64,000 nucleotides of DNA from Bacillota bacterium (GTDB lineage Bacteria > Bacillota > Desulfotomaculia > Desulfotomaculales > Desulfohalotomaculaceae): contig VENI01000005.1 of NCBI GenBank assembly GCA_009711615.1, positions 496,001 through 560,000 of the forward strand. Direction: 5' to 3'. Position numbers and translations under genes: made by a program. Below are positions 33,864 through 41,642 of the stretch, in pieces. The stretch's first letter is position 1. Each line of letters opens with the position of its first letter. The notes below the pieces were generated by a model, which saw only the letters and a list, made by a program, of their open reading frames with translations, had not been told where the DNA came from and did not search any database.

Positions 33864-34559
33864 TTATTCTTTAATTTTTTCTTTCCATTCATCCCTTTTC
33901 GTTTTAGCGTCTTCAACAAGGGCCCCTTCTTTAGCCAGTTCAATAAACTTATCCATTTCTTCTACAGCCTTTTGGTATTCTTGTTTTCCATCTGCCAACA
34001 GATAGGCATACAGACGGTGGGCGTTTTGGCTGTCTTCTTTTCCTTTTAAAACATCTTTCACCAGCACTTCCGCTTCATCAAACTTGTTTTGATAGTAATA
34101 TATTGTGGCTAAATCCATTTTTGTACTGAGATTTTCAGGCTCTAGTTCTAATAACTTTTTAGCTCTCTCTTCTGCCTTACCATATTCTTTATTATTAAAA
34201 CTAATACTCATCAGGTTAAACAAGGCATCTGTGTTTTTGGGGTCCAAATCAATTACTTTTTGGTAACTTTCCACCGTTTTGTCACTTTTCCCATTATACA
34301 TTTGTAAGCCAGCAAGTTCTAAAAGGGTTTCTATATCTTCAGGGTTATCTTCAAGTTTTTTCTCCAGTTTACTGATACTTTCTTGCAAGTATTGTTTAAA
34401 TTCCTCTTGGGTCATTTGAGTTTTGTTATTGGCAGCCTTAGTTGTCGGTGCGTTAGCCCACTGCATAGAACTCATAATTAAGCCTGCGGATAAAACAAAT
34501 ACCAAGATAATAAATATAACCCTCGCCTGCTTTTTTAGTCTGTTTCGATTAAAGAACAA
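33864..34559 (-). CDS. Membrane-anchored TPR protein
   Basis: 231 residues. One N-terminal transmembrane or signal segment (about 12-35) is followed by a Gln/Lys-rich linker. Four to five tetratricopeptide repeats cover about 65-220 (for example NTDALFNLMSISFNNKEYGK and LSTKMDLATIYYYQNKFDEA). Such repeats mediate protein-protein contacts. It starts at TTG after GGGGAG. The ankyrin lipoprotein gene lies 24 bases upstream and is probably co-transcribed. Confidence 0.85.
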   Translation of the reverse strand: MFFNRNRLKKQARVIFIILVFVLSAGLIMSSMQWANAPTTKAANNKTQMTQEEFKQYLQESISKLEKKLEDNPEDIETLLELAGLQMYNGKSDKTVESYQKVIDLDPKNTDALFNLMSISFNNKEYGKAEERAKKLLELEPENLSTKMDLATIYYYQNKFDEAEVLVKDVLKGKEDSQNAHRLYAYLLADGKQEYQKAVEEMDKFIELAKEGALVEDAKTKRDEWKEKIKE

Positions 34560-34583
34560 GTAAATCTCCCCTTACTATAATAA

Positions 34584-35084
34584 TTATTCTTTCTCTGTAT
34601 TCTCCAGCAGCTCAACCACATCAGTATGGCCTCGCTGTTTTGCATAATCCAGTGCAGTCCTTCCATTTTCCGTTTTTACAGTTACATCAGCATCGTTATC
34701 TAATAATACTTCCACCGCTTCCACGTGGCCATTAGTGGCTGCATAAAATAACGCTGTTTTACCAAGGTTGTTCTTAGCATTTACCTCTGAGCCCTGCTCC
34801 AGTAATAACTTCATTGTGTCCACGTGCCCATTCATTGCTGCCAGCATTAATGCAGTATTACCGTTATGGTCCGTTACCTCTGGATCCATACCTGCCTTTA
34901 AGAACAGCTCTACATTTTCTTGCTCACCATTTTTACCCTGTTCTACAAATGATTCCTCACTATAAGTTACATCTTTCTCCTCCAGTTGAGCACGGTAATC
35001 TTCTGGCTTTTCCCCACATGCTGTAAATAAAATAACTGACAGAACTAGTACCGCAATTAATTTTAGATTTAATTTAGTTTTCAT
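34584..35084 (-). CDS. Ankyrin-repeat lipoprotein
   Basis: 166 residues from the ATG at 35084. The signal has a lipobox, LFTAC, so the protein is likely lipidated and surface-exposed. Three to four ankyrin repeats follow (DHNGNTALMLAAMNGHVDTM, NNLGKTALFYAATNGHVEAV, TENGRTALDYAKQRGHTDVV). An AAAGGAGC site lies somewhat far upstream (13-14 bases). Binding partners are unknown. It pairs with the TPR gene downstream, so the two may form a surface scaffold (inference). Confidence 0.85.
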   Translation of the reverse strand: MKTKLNLKLIAVLVLSVILFTACGEKPEDYRAQLEEKDVTYSEESFVEQGKNGEQENVELFLKAGMDPEVTDHNGNTALMLAAMNGHVDTMKLLLEQGSEVNAKNNLGKTALFYAATNGHVEAVEVLLDNDADVTVKTENGRTALDYAKQRGHTDVVELLENTEKE

Positions 35085-35196
35085 CTTATTACAACTCGCT
35101 CCTTTAAATGGTTTTAGAAAGACCATATCTATAATATTAACAGTCAACAACAGTTATTCGCTACTAATATCATTTTTCCTTTAGTTAAATGCTGGC

Positions 35197-36777
35197 TTAA
35201 CTGCTAACTTCATTCAAACGCAAATAAATTTCAAATGTTCTGTTCCAGGGAAATGTTACATAGATACCTTCAATGTTAAATTGATCCAAATTTTCATCAG
35301 CAAACTGCATTAACTTGGCTTTAACCGCCGCTCTCATCAATGCTTCCTTATCTTGAATATTAAACTTGGTTAAATCTACTTCTTTAACTAAGTTTCTTTG
35401 GATGTCACTGCGAACATTGGCTTGATAGCCCCAGTCATCCAGTAAACGAACCGCCAAGATATGCTGAGCTTCTTTTTCTTCCATGTAACCTGCCAAAACA
35501 CCTTGTCCCAAGGCATAGCCTAAAGAGTTGCCTGCTGTATTCCAACCGGCATAGGCGGTAAGTTTTTCTAGCAGGTTCGCACTGGCCAGCTCAGCCATTA
35601 AACTGTTATCACTACCGTTGTTAAAGGCTATATCTGCCACAGCTAACCTGTGCCCTCTACCTATATATACTCCAATATCATTTACAAAAGCATTTATAAC
35701 TTCACTATCCTTTACCATGTTTTTAACTGAGCCTGCTTCACCGGTAACACCATTTTCCGGAGTGTTCACCGCTAAAATTAAATCTGCCTCTTTAGGGGTA
35801 TACGCTGGCAAACATCCGGCAGCATTTATATGATCTCTTACACTTTTCCACACTTCATAGTCTTCATACCGGGGAATGGTCATTCCCCCCACCCCATTGG
35901 CATAACGGGTATAAACAGCTGGCTTTTGATTATTCATTTCGTTTACAGCCCGGGTTAACAGCAGCAACCCCACTTCATCTGCCCCTGCTATGGCAGTAAA
36001 CTTATTCCTTGGCAAGTCACGGGCCATTTCCGCCAACACCCTATATTCCCTACTGGATTGTGAATAAGATGAGGTATCATCCCGACAGAGAACCAAGTGA
36101 TCAATAACACCGTCGTACGTTTTTTCTACAAGCTTACTGTTTACAGTAGAATTCTTTTCCCTACGATCCATATAATCTTTCAAGACTTCCTGGGGAACCG
36201 AATCTAACAGCTTCCGAAGGTGTTTTTCCTCCACCGAAGTAAGATCTTGTACTTCCCCTTTATCCCATAGTGCTGTAATCTCAAAAATCTTACTACCGTA
36301 AATACCATAATAATCTGGCTCCGCTAAACTTGTGTTTTGTTTATGAGTACGCATAATGGTGTCAAAAACAAACAATTTAGCATCAGGATTTAATTCCTTA
36401 ATTTTATCAAAGTTAGCTAAACGTTCAGTTAATACATCTTCACTTATATTGTGAATTCGTGATGGGGTTAGACCCCCATATACCATAGTATCGGCTGATA
36501 AAACAATATAGTCTGCCTGTTTACCGTTTTCAAAGACCCATTGCCATAATTTACCTATTTCCCCTGGGTTTCTTTTATGGGGCAATAATTCTAAAGGCGG
36601 TGTAATAACATTATCGGCAGCAGCATCTACTGTTCCGGTAACATAGTTCAAGTTCACTGGCCGTTGATCCAATGGAACATACATAATATTGATACTATCT
36701 TCTTTCTCCACCGGACTGCCAGCACAAGCTGTTACGGCAACAAAAAATATTGCCACAGCAATAATTATTCTCTTCAA
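35197..36777 (-). CDS. DUF4127 family lipoprotein
   Basis: About 526 residues. The TTG at 36777 is chosen because TTGGAGG lies eight bases upstream. The signal ends in a lipobox (VTACAG). The mature domain begins INIMYVPLDQRPVNLNYV, which with RTHKQNTSLAEPDYYG, GADEVGLLLLTRAVNE and TFPWNRTFE is diagnostic of DUF4127. Biochemical function is unknown. It is transcribed separately from the LCP gene upstream, which has its own terminator. Confidence 0.85.
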   Translation of the reverse strand: MKRIIIAVAIFFVAVTACAGSPVEKEDSINIMYVPLDQRPVNLNYVTGTVDAAADNVITPPLELLPHKRNPGEIGKLWQWVFENGKQADYIVLSADTMVYGGLTPSRIHNISEDVLTERLANFDKIKELNPDAKLFVFDTIMRTHKQNTSLAEPDYYGIYGSKIFEITALWDKGEVQDLTSVEEKHLRKLLDSVPQEVLKDYMDRREKNSTVNSKLVEKTYDGVIDHLVLCRDDTSSYSQSSREYRVLAEMARDLPRNKFTAIAGADEVGLLLLTRAVNEMNNQKPAVYTRYANGVGGMTIPRYEDYEVWKSVRDHINAAGCLPAYTPKEADLILAVNTPENGVTGEAGSVKNMVKDSEVINAFVNDIGVYIGRGHRLAVADIAFNNGSDNSLMAELASANLLEKLTAYAGWNTAGNSLGYALGQGVLAGYMEEKEAQHILAVRLLDDWGYQANVRSDIQRNLVKEVDLTKFNIQDKEALMRAAVKAKLMQFADENLDQFNIEGIYVTFPWNRTFEIYLRLNEVSS

Positions 36778-36827
36778 CTCAAATACCTCCAAATTCACAT
36801 TAAAACCGCACTATATATAATAACATG

Positions 36828-36865
36828 AAAAAGACCCAGGCTGTTAATAAATTCTGCCTGGGTCG
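36828..36865 (-). terminator. Terminator of the LCP gene
   Basis: GACCCAGGC/GCCTGGGTC stem with a 14-base loop, followed by TTTTT on the minus strand. Confidence 0.85.
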
Positions 36866-36879
36866 ACTTATTTCTTAAG

Positions 36880-38232
36880 TTACTGAACAACAGCCACTGC
36901 ATCATCATTATTTACCAGATCCTGCTGCTCAGGAGTATCATTATTCTCAGGTTGTGCATTATTTTGTTCCACTGGCTGTTGTTCAGGGACCTGTGGCAAC
37001 CATGAGTCTTCACCACCAGCTTCAGTACCGTTGTTCGTCTCACTGTCAGTACTCTGTGGTTGATCTTGCTGCTGTTCAGGGGTTTGATTTACAGCCTCTT
37101 CGCTGTCAGCAGGCTCTGTTTTACCATCATCCGGTGTTGTTTGAGCACCTTCTTCAACGGTTGGCGGCTGTTCAACATCCTGTTGCTCGCCACTTTCTCC
37201 CGCTTCATCAGCAGACTTTTCTTCTTCTGTTTCTTTCTTCTCAGCTTCTTTCTCCTTATATTCTTCGGTTTCAATGTTAACTGTTTCCTTCTGAACAACT
37301 TCCATTGTCTTACCATCAAAGATATTAGCTACTGCTTTGTGCGCTGCAGTTGGTTCAACATTCCAGTAGCTAATGCCATCTATTGTCATGAACCCACCTG
37401 GGAGTGTTTGAGTTACAATATCTGTATTACTTAAATTACGAGCTGCATTAGCCAATTTAGCCATCTGCACAACACCTAGGTTAGTATTAACAGCTTTATT
37501 AACACTTGGCACCAATTTGTGAAGCTTCGTTACAGTACTTGGCTGAAGCACTTCCTTAGCCAATGCCTTTAAGAACTTTTGCTGATGGTCAGCACGACCA
37601 ATGTCACCATTTCCATACCCGCGGAAGCGAACATACTGCAGTGCTTTATCTCCATCTAAAAGCTGCTCACCTTTTTTTAAGTCAATACGGGTGCCATCCA
37701 TCGGGTCATAATACTGCATATTCCGTTCCACATTCATATTAACGCCGCCTACAGCATCCACTATGTCTTGAAATCCGTTAAAGTTAGTAAGCACGTAGTA
37801 ATCAATAGGTACCCCTAAAAGTTCAGACACAGTTTCAGTAGCCAGGTCCGGGCCTCCATAAACATTAGCTGCGTTAACCTTATCCACACCACGACGGGGT
37901 ATTTCCACCCTGGTATCCCGGGGAATGGACATCATGGCAATACGGTTTGTTTCTTCATCCACACTGACAAACACCATTGTATCAGTACGAGCTTTTGTTT
38001 CACCTGGCCGCGCATCTATACCCATTAGTAGGAAGTTAAGACGTTTACCTATTTTGGGCGCTGGCCCAGATGAATTATCACCTGACTCATTATTACCTAC
38101 CTGATTCTGCCCCGGTGGTTGAGGTAATACAAACTTACTTACAACACCATAACTGGCTGCGAATACTGCTATCATTAATATGCAAAATATCACAAAGGGC
38201 ATTTTACGTTTTAATTTTCGTTTCTTAGCCAT
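36880..38232 (-). CDS. LytR-CpsA-Psr family protein
   Basis: 450 residues. LCP proteins attach undecaprenyl-linked glycopolymers to peptidoglycan. A basic N-terminus and one transmembrane helix (about 10-33) precede the LCP domain (about 60-300). The domain carries NFLLMGIDARPGE, ARTDTMVFVSVD and MMSIPRDTRVEIP with the phosphate-binding Asp/Arg, and YVRFRGYGNGDIGRADHQQ. The C-terminal roughly 130 residues are low-complexity Gln/Glu/Pro-rich, probably spanning the wall. It probably attaches the polymer made by the 40-58 kb operon (inference). Confidence 0.93.
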   Translation of the reverse strand: MAKKRKLKRKMPFVIFCILMIAVFAASYGVVSKFVLPQPPGQNQVGNNESGDNSSGPAPKIGKRLNFLLMGIDARPGETKARTDTMVFVSVDEETNRIAMMSIPRDTRVEIPRRGVDKVNAANVYGGPDLATETVSELLGVPIDYYVLTNFNGFQDIVDAVGGVNMNVERNMQYYDPMDGTRIDLKKGEQLLDGDKALQYVRFRGYGNGDIGRADHQQKFLKALAKEVLQPSTVTKLHKLVPSVNKAVNTNLGVVQMAKLANAARNLSNTDIVTQTLPGGFMTIDGISYWNVEPTAAHKAVANIFDGKTMEVVQKETVNIETEEYKEKEAEKKETEEEKSADEAGESGEQQDVEQPPTVEEGAQTTPDDGKTEPADSEEAVNQTPEQQQDQPQSTDSETNNGTEAGGEDSWLPQVPEQQPVEQNNAQPENNDTPEQQDLVNNDDAVAVVQ

Positions 38233-38367
38233 TAGTTACACCCCTTTTTTAATAAACAATGTTAACAGTTCAATTTTAACGCAGGTTAGTCAACAATTCA
38301 ACTGGAAGTTAAAAGTACCCTTTATAATATATGACGGATGAGCCCTTAAAATGGTTCGCCAAAATTT

Positions 38368-38397
38368 AAAAAGGATGCAAAATTTTGCATCCTTTAA
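38368..38397 (-). terminator. Palindromic terminator upstream of the LCP gene
   Basis: AAAGGATGCAAAA/TTTTGCATCCTTT, a 26-bp perfect palindrome followed by TTTTT on the minus strand. It probably ended transcription of the now-broken galU copy. Confidence 0.75.
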
Positions 38398-38527
38398 AAG
38401 TTATTATTTTATCACATAGCGATTTGTGATGGAGTGATAGTTAACTCATTAAGTAAAATTGTAATAATAAATATTTATTATTTTTCTTACATAGCAGCAA
38501 GCTCAGAACTAATACTATAATAGCACC

Positions 38528-39058
38528 TTATTTTTTGGTAAGTTCACAAAGATATTCACAAAATTCCTGCCCCAACTCTGGAGATTCTAATGCATATCCA
38601 CAGTTGCTTTCAAATAGCTAAGTTTATCACCAGCATTATAACGAGCTCCATTAAACATACATGCGTAGATAGCTTCCTGATCACTTAAAACTTTCAAAGT
38701 ATCAGTTAACTGAATTTCCCCACCAGCATCAGCTAGCAAATTCAAACAATTAAATAATGTTAGCTTTCTCTGAAAGCCCTTTACCTTTTCTAACCGATCT
38801 ACTTTATCTTTGATTTTAAGTGAATTTTCTAATTCAGGAGAGCGGTCAAAGTAATCCACAATTGACTACTTTCCTCTACCGGTTATAATTAGAATATCTT
38901 CAATAACAGAGTCCACAGCTTCTTTAGTTATGTACTGATTATATACTGAATAGTTAGTTTATTTACTAATGGCAACATTTCCTTGGGTGATGCTTTTGTT
39001 AGTGCAAAAAACTTGTTCCTAATCCAGCTGCCAGTATAACAGCCTTGCGTACTTTCAT
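38528..39058 (-). pseudogene. galU: Decayed galU copy
   Basis: The start reads MKVRKAVILAAGLGT and then breaks frame. Later segments in different frames match GalU: KEMLPLVNK-like, EDILIITGRGK, DYFDRSPELE, AGGEIQLTDTLKVL and YNAGDKLSYLKATVD. After another frameshift comes YALESPELGQEF and a final stop at 38528. About 110 internal residues are missing relative to the intact copy at 23886, including the LGLGHAI region. It has several frameshifts and one large deletion and cannot make an enzyme. Confidence 0.9.
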
Positions 39059-39089
39059 TACTTCATCTCCCTATATGACAAATTCTTTA

Positions 39090-40076
39090 CTAATCACCAA
39101 ATCCATTAGGATGTTTATTGTGCCAGTTCCAAGCTGTTTCAATAATTTTGTACAGATCTGTATACTTGGGGGTCCAACCCAATTCCTTTTTAATCTTATC
39201 TGATGAAGCTACTAAGACAGCAGGATCACCACTTCGACGTTCTGCATATACGCGTTGTATTGGTTTACCGACAACCCTTTGTGCTGTATTAATAACCTCT
39301 AAGACGGAAAACCCTTTCCCGTTACCGAGATTAAAAACGGTAGAGTGTCCACCTTTAAGTAGATATTCTAGTGATAATACATGAGCATCAGCAAGGTCGT
39401 CAACATGTATATAATCACGTACACAAGTTCCATCTGGAGTTGAATAATCCGTACCGAAGATTTTTATTTCTGGACGTAAACCCAATGCAGTTCTTAAAAC
39501 AAGTGGTATCAGATGAGTTTCTGGCTCGTGGTCTTCACCAATATCCCCTTGTTTACTTGCCCCAGCTGCATTAAAATACCTTAGAGATACATAGTTCAAC
39601 CCATAAGCATGACTGAACCAGTTCAGCATACTTTCTACAGCTAGTTTTGTAGCACCATAACAATTTGTAGGCTCTTTCGGGTGATTCTCTGTAATAGGTA
39701 TTTCTTTGGGGGCACCATATACAGCTGCAGTAGATGAAAATATTAACTTACTAACGGTATGTTTCTGCATAATTTCTAATAAATTTAGCGTTCCAACAAC
39801 ATTATTATTATAGTAAACTTCAGGCCTCTCCATTGATTCTCCAACTATACTATTAGCTGCAAAATGCATAACAGCATCAATTTTAGTATTAATAAATATT
39901 TTATCTATATTATCCTTATTTAATAAATTAACATTAAATAAAGAAACGTCCTTAACAGAATGTTCATGACCTTTTTCAAGGTTATCTAATACAGTAACAT
40001 CATAATTATTTTCTAATAACTTTTTAACTGTGTGACTTCCAATATATCCTGCACCGCCACATACAAGAATGTTCAA
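39090..40076 (-). CDS. galE: UDP-glucose 4-epimerase
   Basis: Interconverts UDP-glucose and UDP-galactose. About 328 residues from a TTG at 40076 that has GAGGTG six bases upstream; the ATG at 40124 has no site. The NAD motif is VCGGAGYIGSH, the catalytic dyad YGATK with SSTAAVYG, and the family marker is GRRSGDPAVLVA-like (ERRSGDPAVLVAS). It has its own promoter (40147-40175) and is downstream of the polysaccharide operon, for which it may supply UDP-galactose. Confidence 0.95.
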   Translation of the reverse strand: MNILVCGGAGYIGSHTVKKLLENNYDVTVLDNLEKGHEHSVKDVSLFNVNLLNKDNIDKIFINTKIDAVMHFAANSIVGESMERPEVYYNNNVVGTLNLLEIMQKHTVSKLIFSSTAAVYGAPKEIPITENHPKEPTNCYGATKLAVESMLNWFSHAYGLNYVSLRYFNAAGASKQGDIGEDHEPETHLIPLVLRTALGLRPEIKIFGTDYSTPDGTCVRDYIHVDDLADAHVLSLEYLLKGGHSTVFNLGNGKGFSVLEVINTAQRVVGKPIQRVYAERRSGDPAVLVASSDKIKKELGWTPKYTDLYKIIETAWNWHNKHPNGFGD

Positions 40077-40146
40077 TTTAATCACCTCTACTACCTTTTC
40101 ATTAAAGTCCACAGCAAATGGCATAGTTCATTCCTAGATCCTCTGG

Positions 40147-40175
40147 ATAATATGACCCATGTTAACGATATACAA
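40147..40175 (-). promoter_or_regulatory. Promoter of galE
   Basis: On the minus strand TTGTAT, 17 bases, TATTAT. Confidence 0.55.
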
Positions 40176-40243
40176 TTTTCTAGAGGTGTAGTATAACTTG
40201 GTTTAATATCTGAATAATTACATTTTATAATTGGTTGAAATAG

Positions 40244-40270
40244 AAAGGACCATATTTTAACTGGTTCCTT
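40244..40270 (-). terminator. Probable terminator of the polysaccharide operon
   Basis: Imperfect AAGGA-ACCA / TGG-TCCTT hairpin (written for the minus strand) downstream of the last glycosyltransferase. The T run is short. Confidence 0.5.
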
Positions 40271-40302
40271 CGTGAATTTTGTATTTTTTCTTTAAGAAAG
40301 GC

Positions 40303-41619
40303 TCATAATTTAAGTAATTTATTTTTTATTTTTTGAAACAAAAATTTGCTTTCGCCCTTTTTAATTAGGGCTATGCTTTTTATTAAATAATAGTATAATT
40401 TATTAGTATTCAATCCTTCTATATTAAGCCTATATGCCTTACCTCTAGAAAGATAGGGGCTTTCACAATAAGTTAATAAAGGTGCTACTGCTTTCTCCCA
40501 GGTAAGGTTCTCTATTGCATCATCGAAATTAAATTTATGTTTTTCATTTAATAATGATTTAATAGCTTTTGATAATTCTACAGGGTCCTCTGCGGGAACT
40601 ACTCTTCCTAGGCCATATTTTTTAACTATGTCAGACATCACATCACCACTTGTAGTTATAACTGGAAGTCTACACCAAAAATAATCAAGAAGTCGTGTCC
40701 TAAATGAAAAACGTGTTTCCATATGGTTAAAATGTAAACTTAGACCAACATCTGAATCTAGCAAGTAGTTATGCCTGTCTTCATAATTTACCCATTCATT
40801 AAAGTAAACATTTTTTTCTGTTAGGCCAAGTGAATAAGAAAGGTTAATTGCATCATCTACCATTTGCATGTGATTTATATCTGGGTTAGGATGTTTTATT
40901 CCCATAAAAAACAGTTTAATATCGTTTCTTTCTTTAGTTAGAATATTAATTGAGTTAATAGCAGTTAGTGGATCTAACCAATTCCATATTCCTCCACCCC
41001 ATAAGATAATTTTGTCTCTATAATTTATACCAGGATATACTCCTTTTAACACGGCAGTGCTACTAGTAGGAGTTGATGCCGGAAGTCCAAACGGGACGAC
41101 TGTAATTAAGTGTTTTAACGTTTTATCTATAGCATACTCATAAGGATTCAACCTATTAATTGCAGTTAGCATACCTAACCAGTAATCTTTTTGTTTCTCG
41201 CTTGCACAGATAAAGAAATCGCCCCACAATAACTGGTCTAATAATACCGTTAATGATGATTTGTGTAACTGACTAGCATTAGGGTCATAATAGTTTAGTT
41301 CAAGATTTTCTAATAAAAATGGATCATACAAGTCAACTACTATTGGTATATTTAATTTTTTTATATATGAGTTAATCCATAAAGAAGTGCCTTGCAAAAT
41401 AATACATGAAGCATCTTGACATTCACTAATTATACTTTTTTTATTAATTGTTTTAATAGTAAAACTTGAGGTTAATCCGCAATTGTTCGGGGTGAAAAGT
41501 ACAACACTATGGTAATTTGATAATTCATTAGCAATATTCCAGTAACGAATCCCTGGGCCAGCCATTTTATGGTCAATAATGTCAGGGGAGATTATAATTA
41601 CTTTATTCAGTTTAATCAC
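40303..41619 (-). CDS. GT4-type glycosyltransferase
   Basis: 438 residues with a GT-B fold. The N-terminal domain opens with VIIISPDIIDHKMAGPGIRY, and the C-terminal domain has the family 4 pattern around LLDYFWCRLPVITTSGD (EX7E-like region degenerate). It starts at GTG with only a weak ribosome site and may be coupled to the gene before it (gap 23 bases). It is the last gene of the polysaccharide operon. Sugar donor and acceptor are unknown. Confidence 0.8.
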   Translation of the reverse strand: MIKLNKVIIISPDIIDHKMAGPGIRYWNIANELSNYHSVVLFTPNNCGLTSSFTIKTINKKSIISECQDASCIILQGTSLWINSYIKKLNIPIVVDLYDPFLLENLELNYYDPNASQLHKSSLTVLLDQLLWGDFFICASEKQKDYWLGMLTAINRLNPYEYAIDKTLKHLITVVPFGLPASTPTSSTAVLKGVYPGINYRDKIILWGGGIWNWLDPLTAINSINILTKERNDIKLFFMGIKHPNPDINHMQMVDDAINLSYSLGLTEKNVYFNEWVNYEDRHNYLLDSDVGLSLHFNHMETRFSFRTRLLDYFWCRLPVITTSGDVMSDIVKKYGLGRVVPAEDPVELSKAIKSLLNEKHKFNFDDAIENLTWEKAVAPLLTYCESPYLSRGKAYRLNIEGLNTNKLYYYLIKSIALIKKGESKFLFQKIKNKLLKL

Positions 41620-41642
41620 CCAATCGTTTTAAATATATTATT

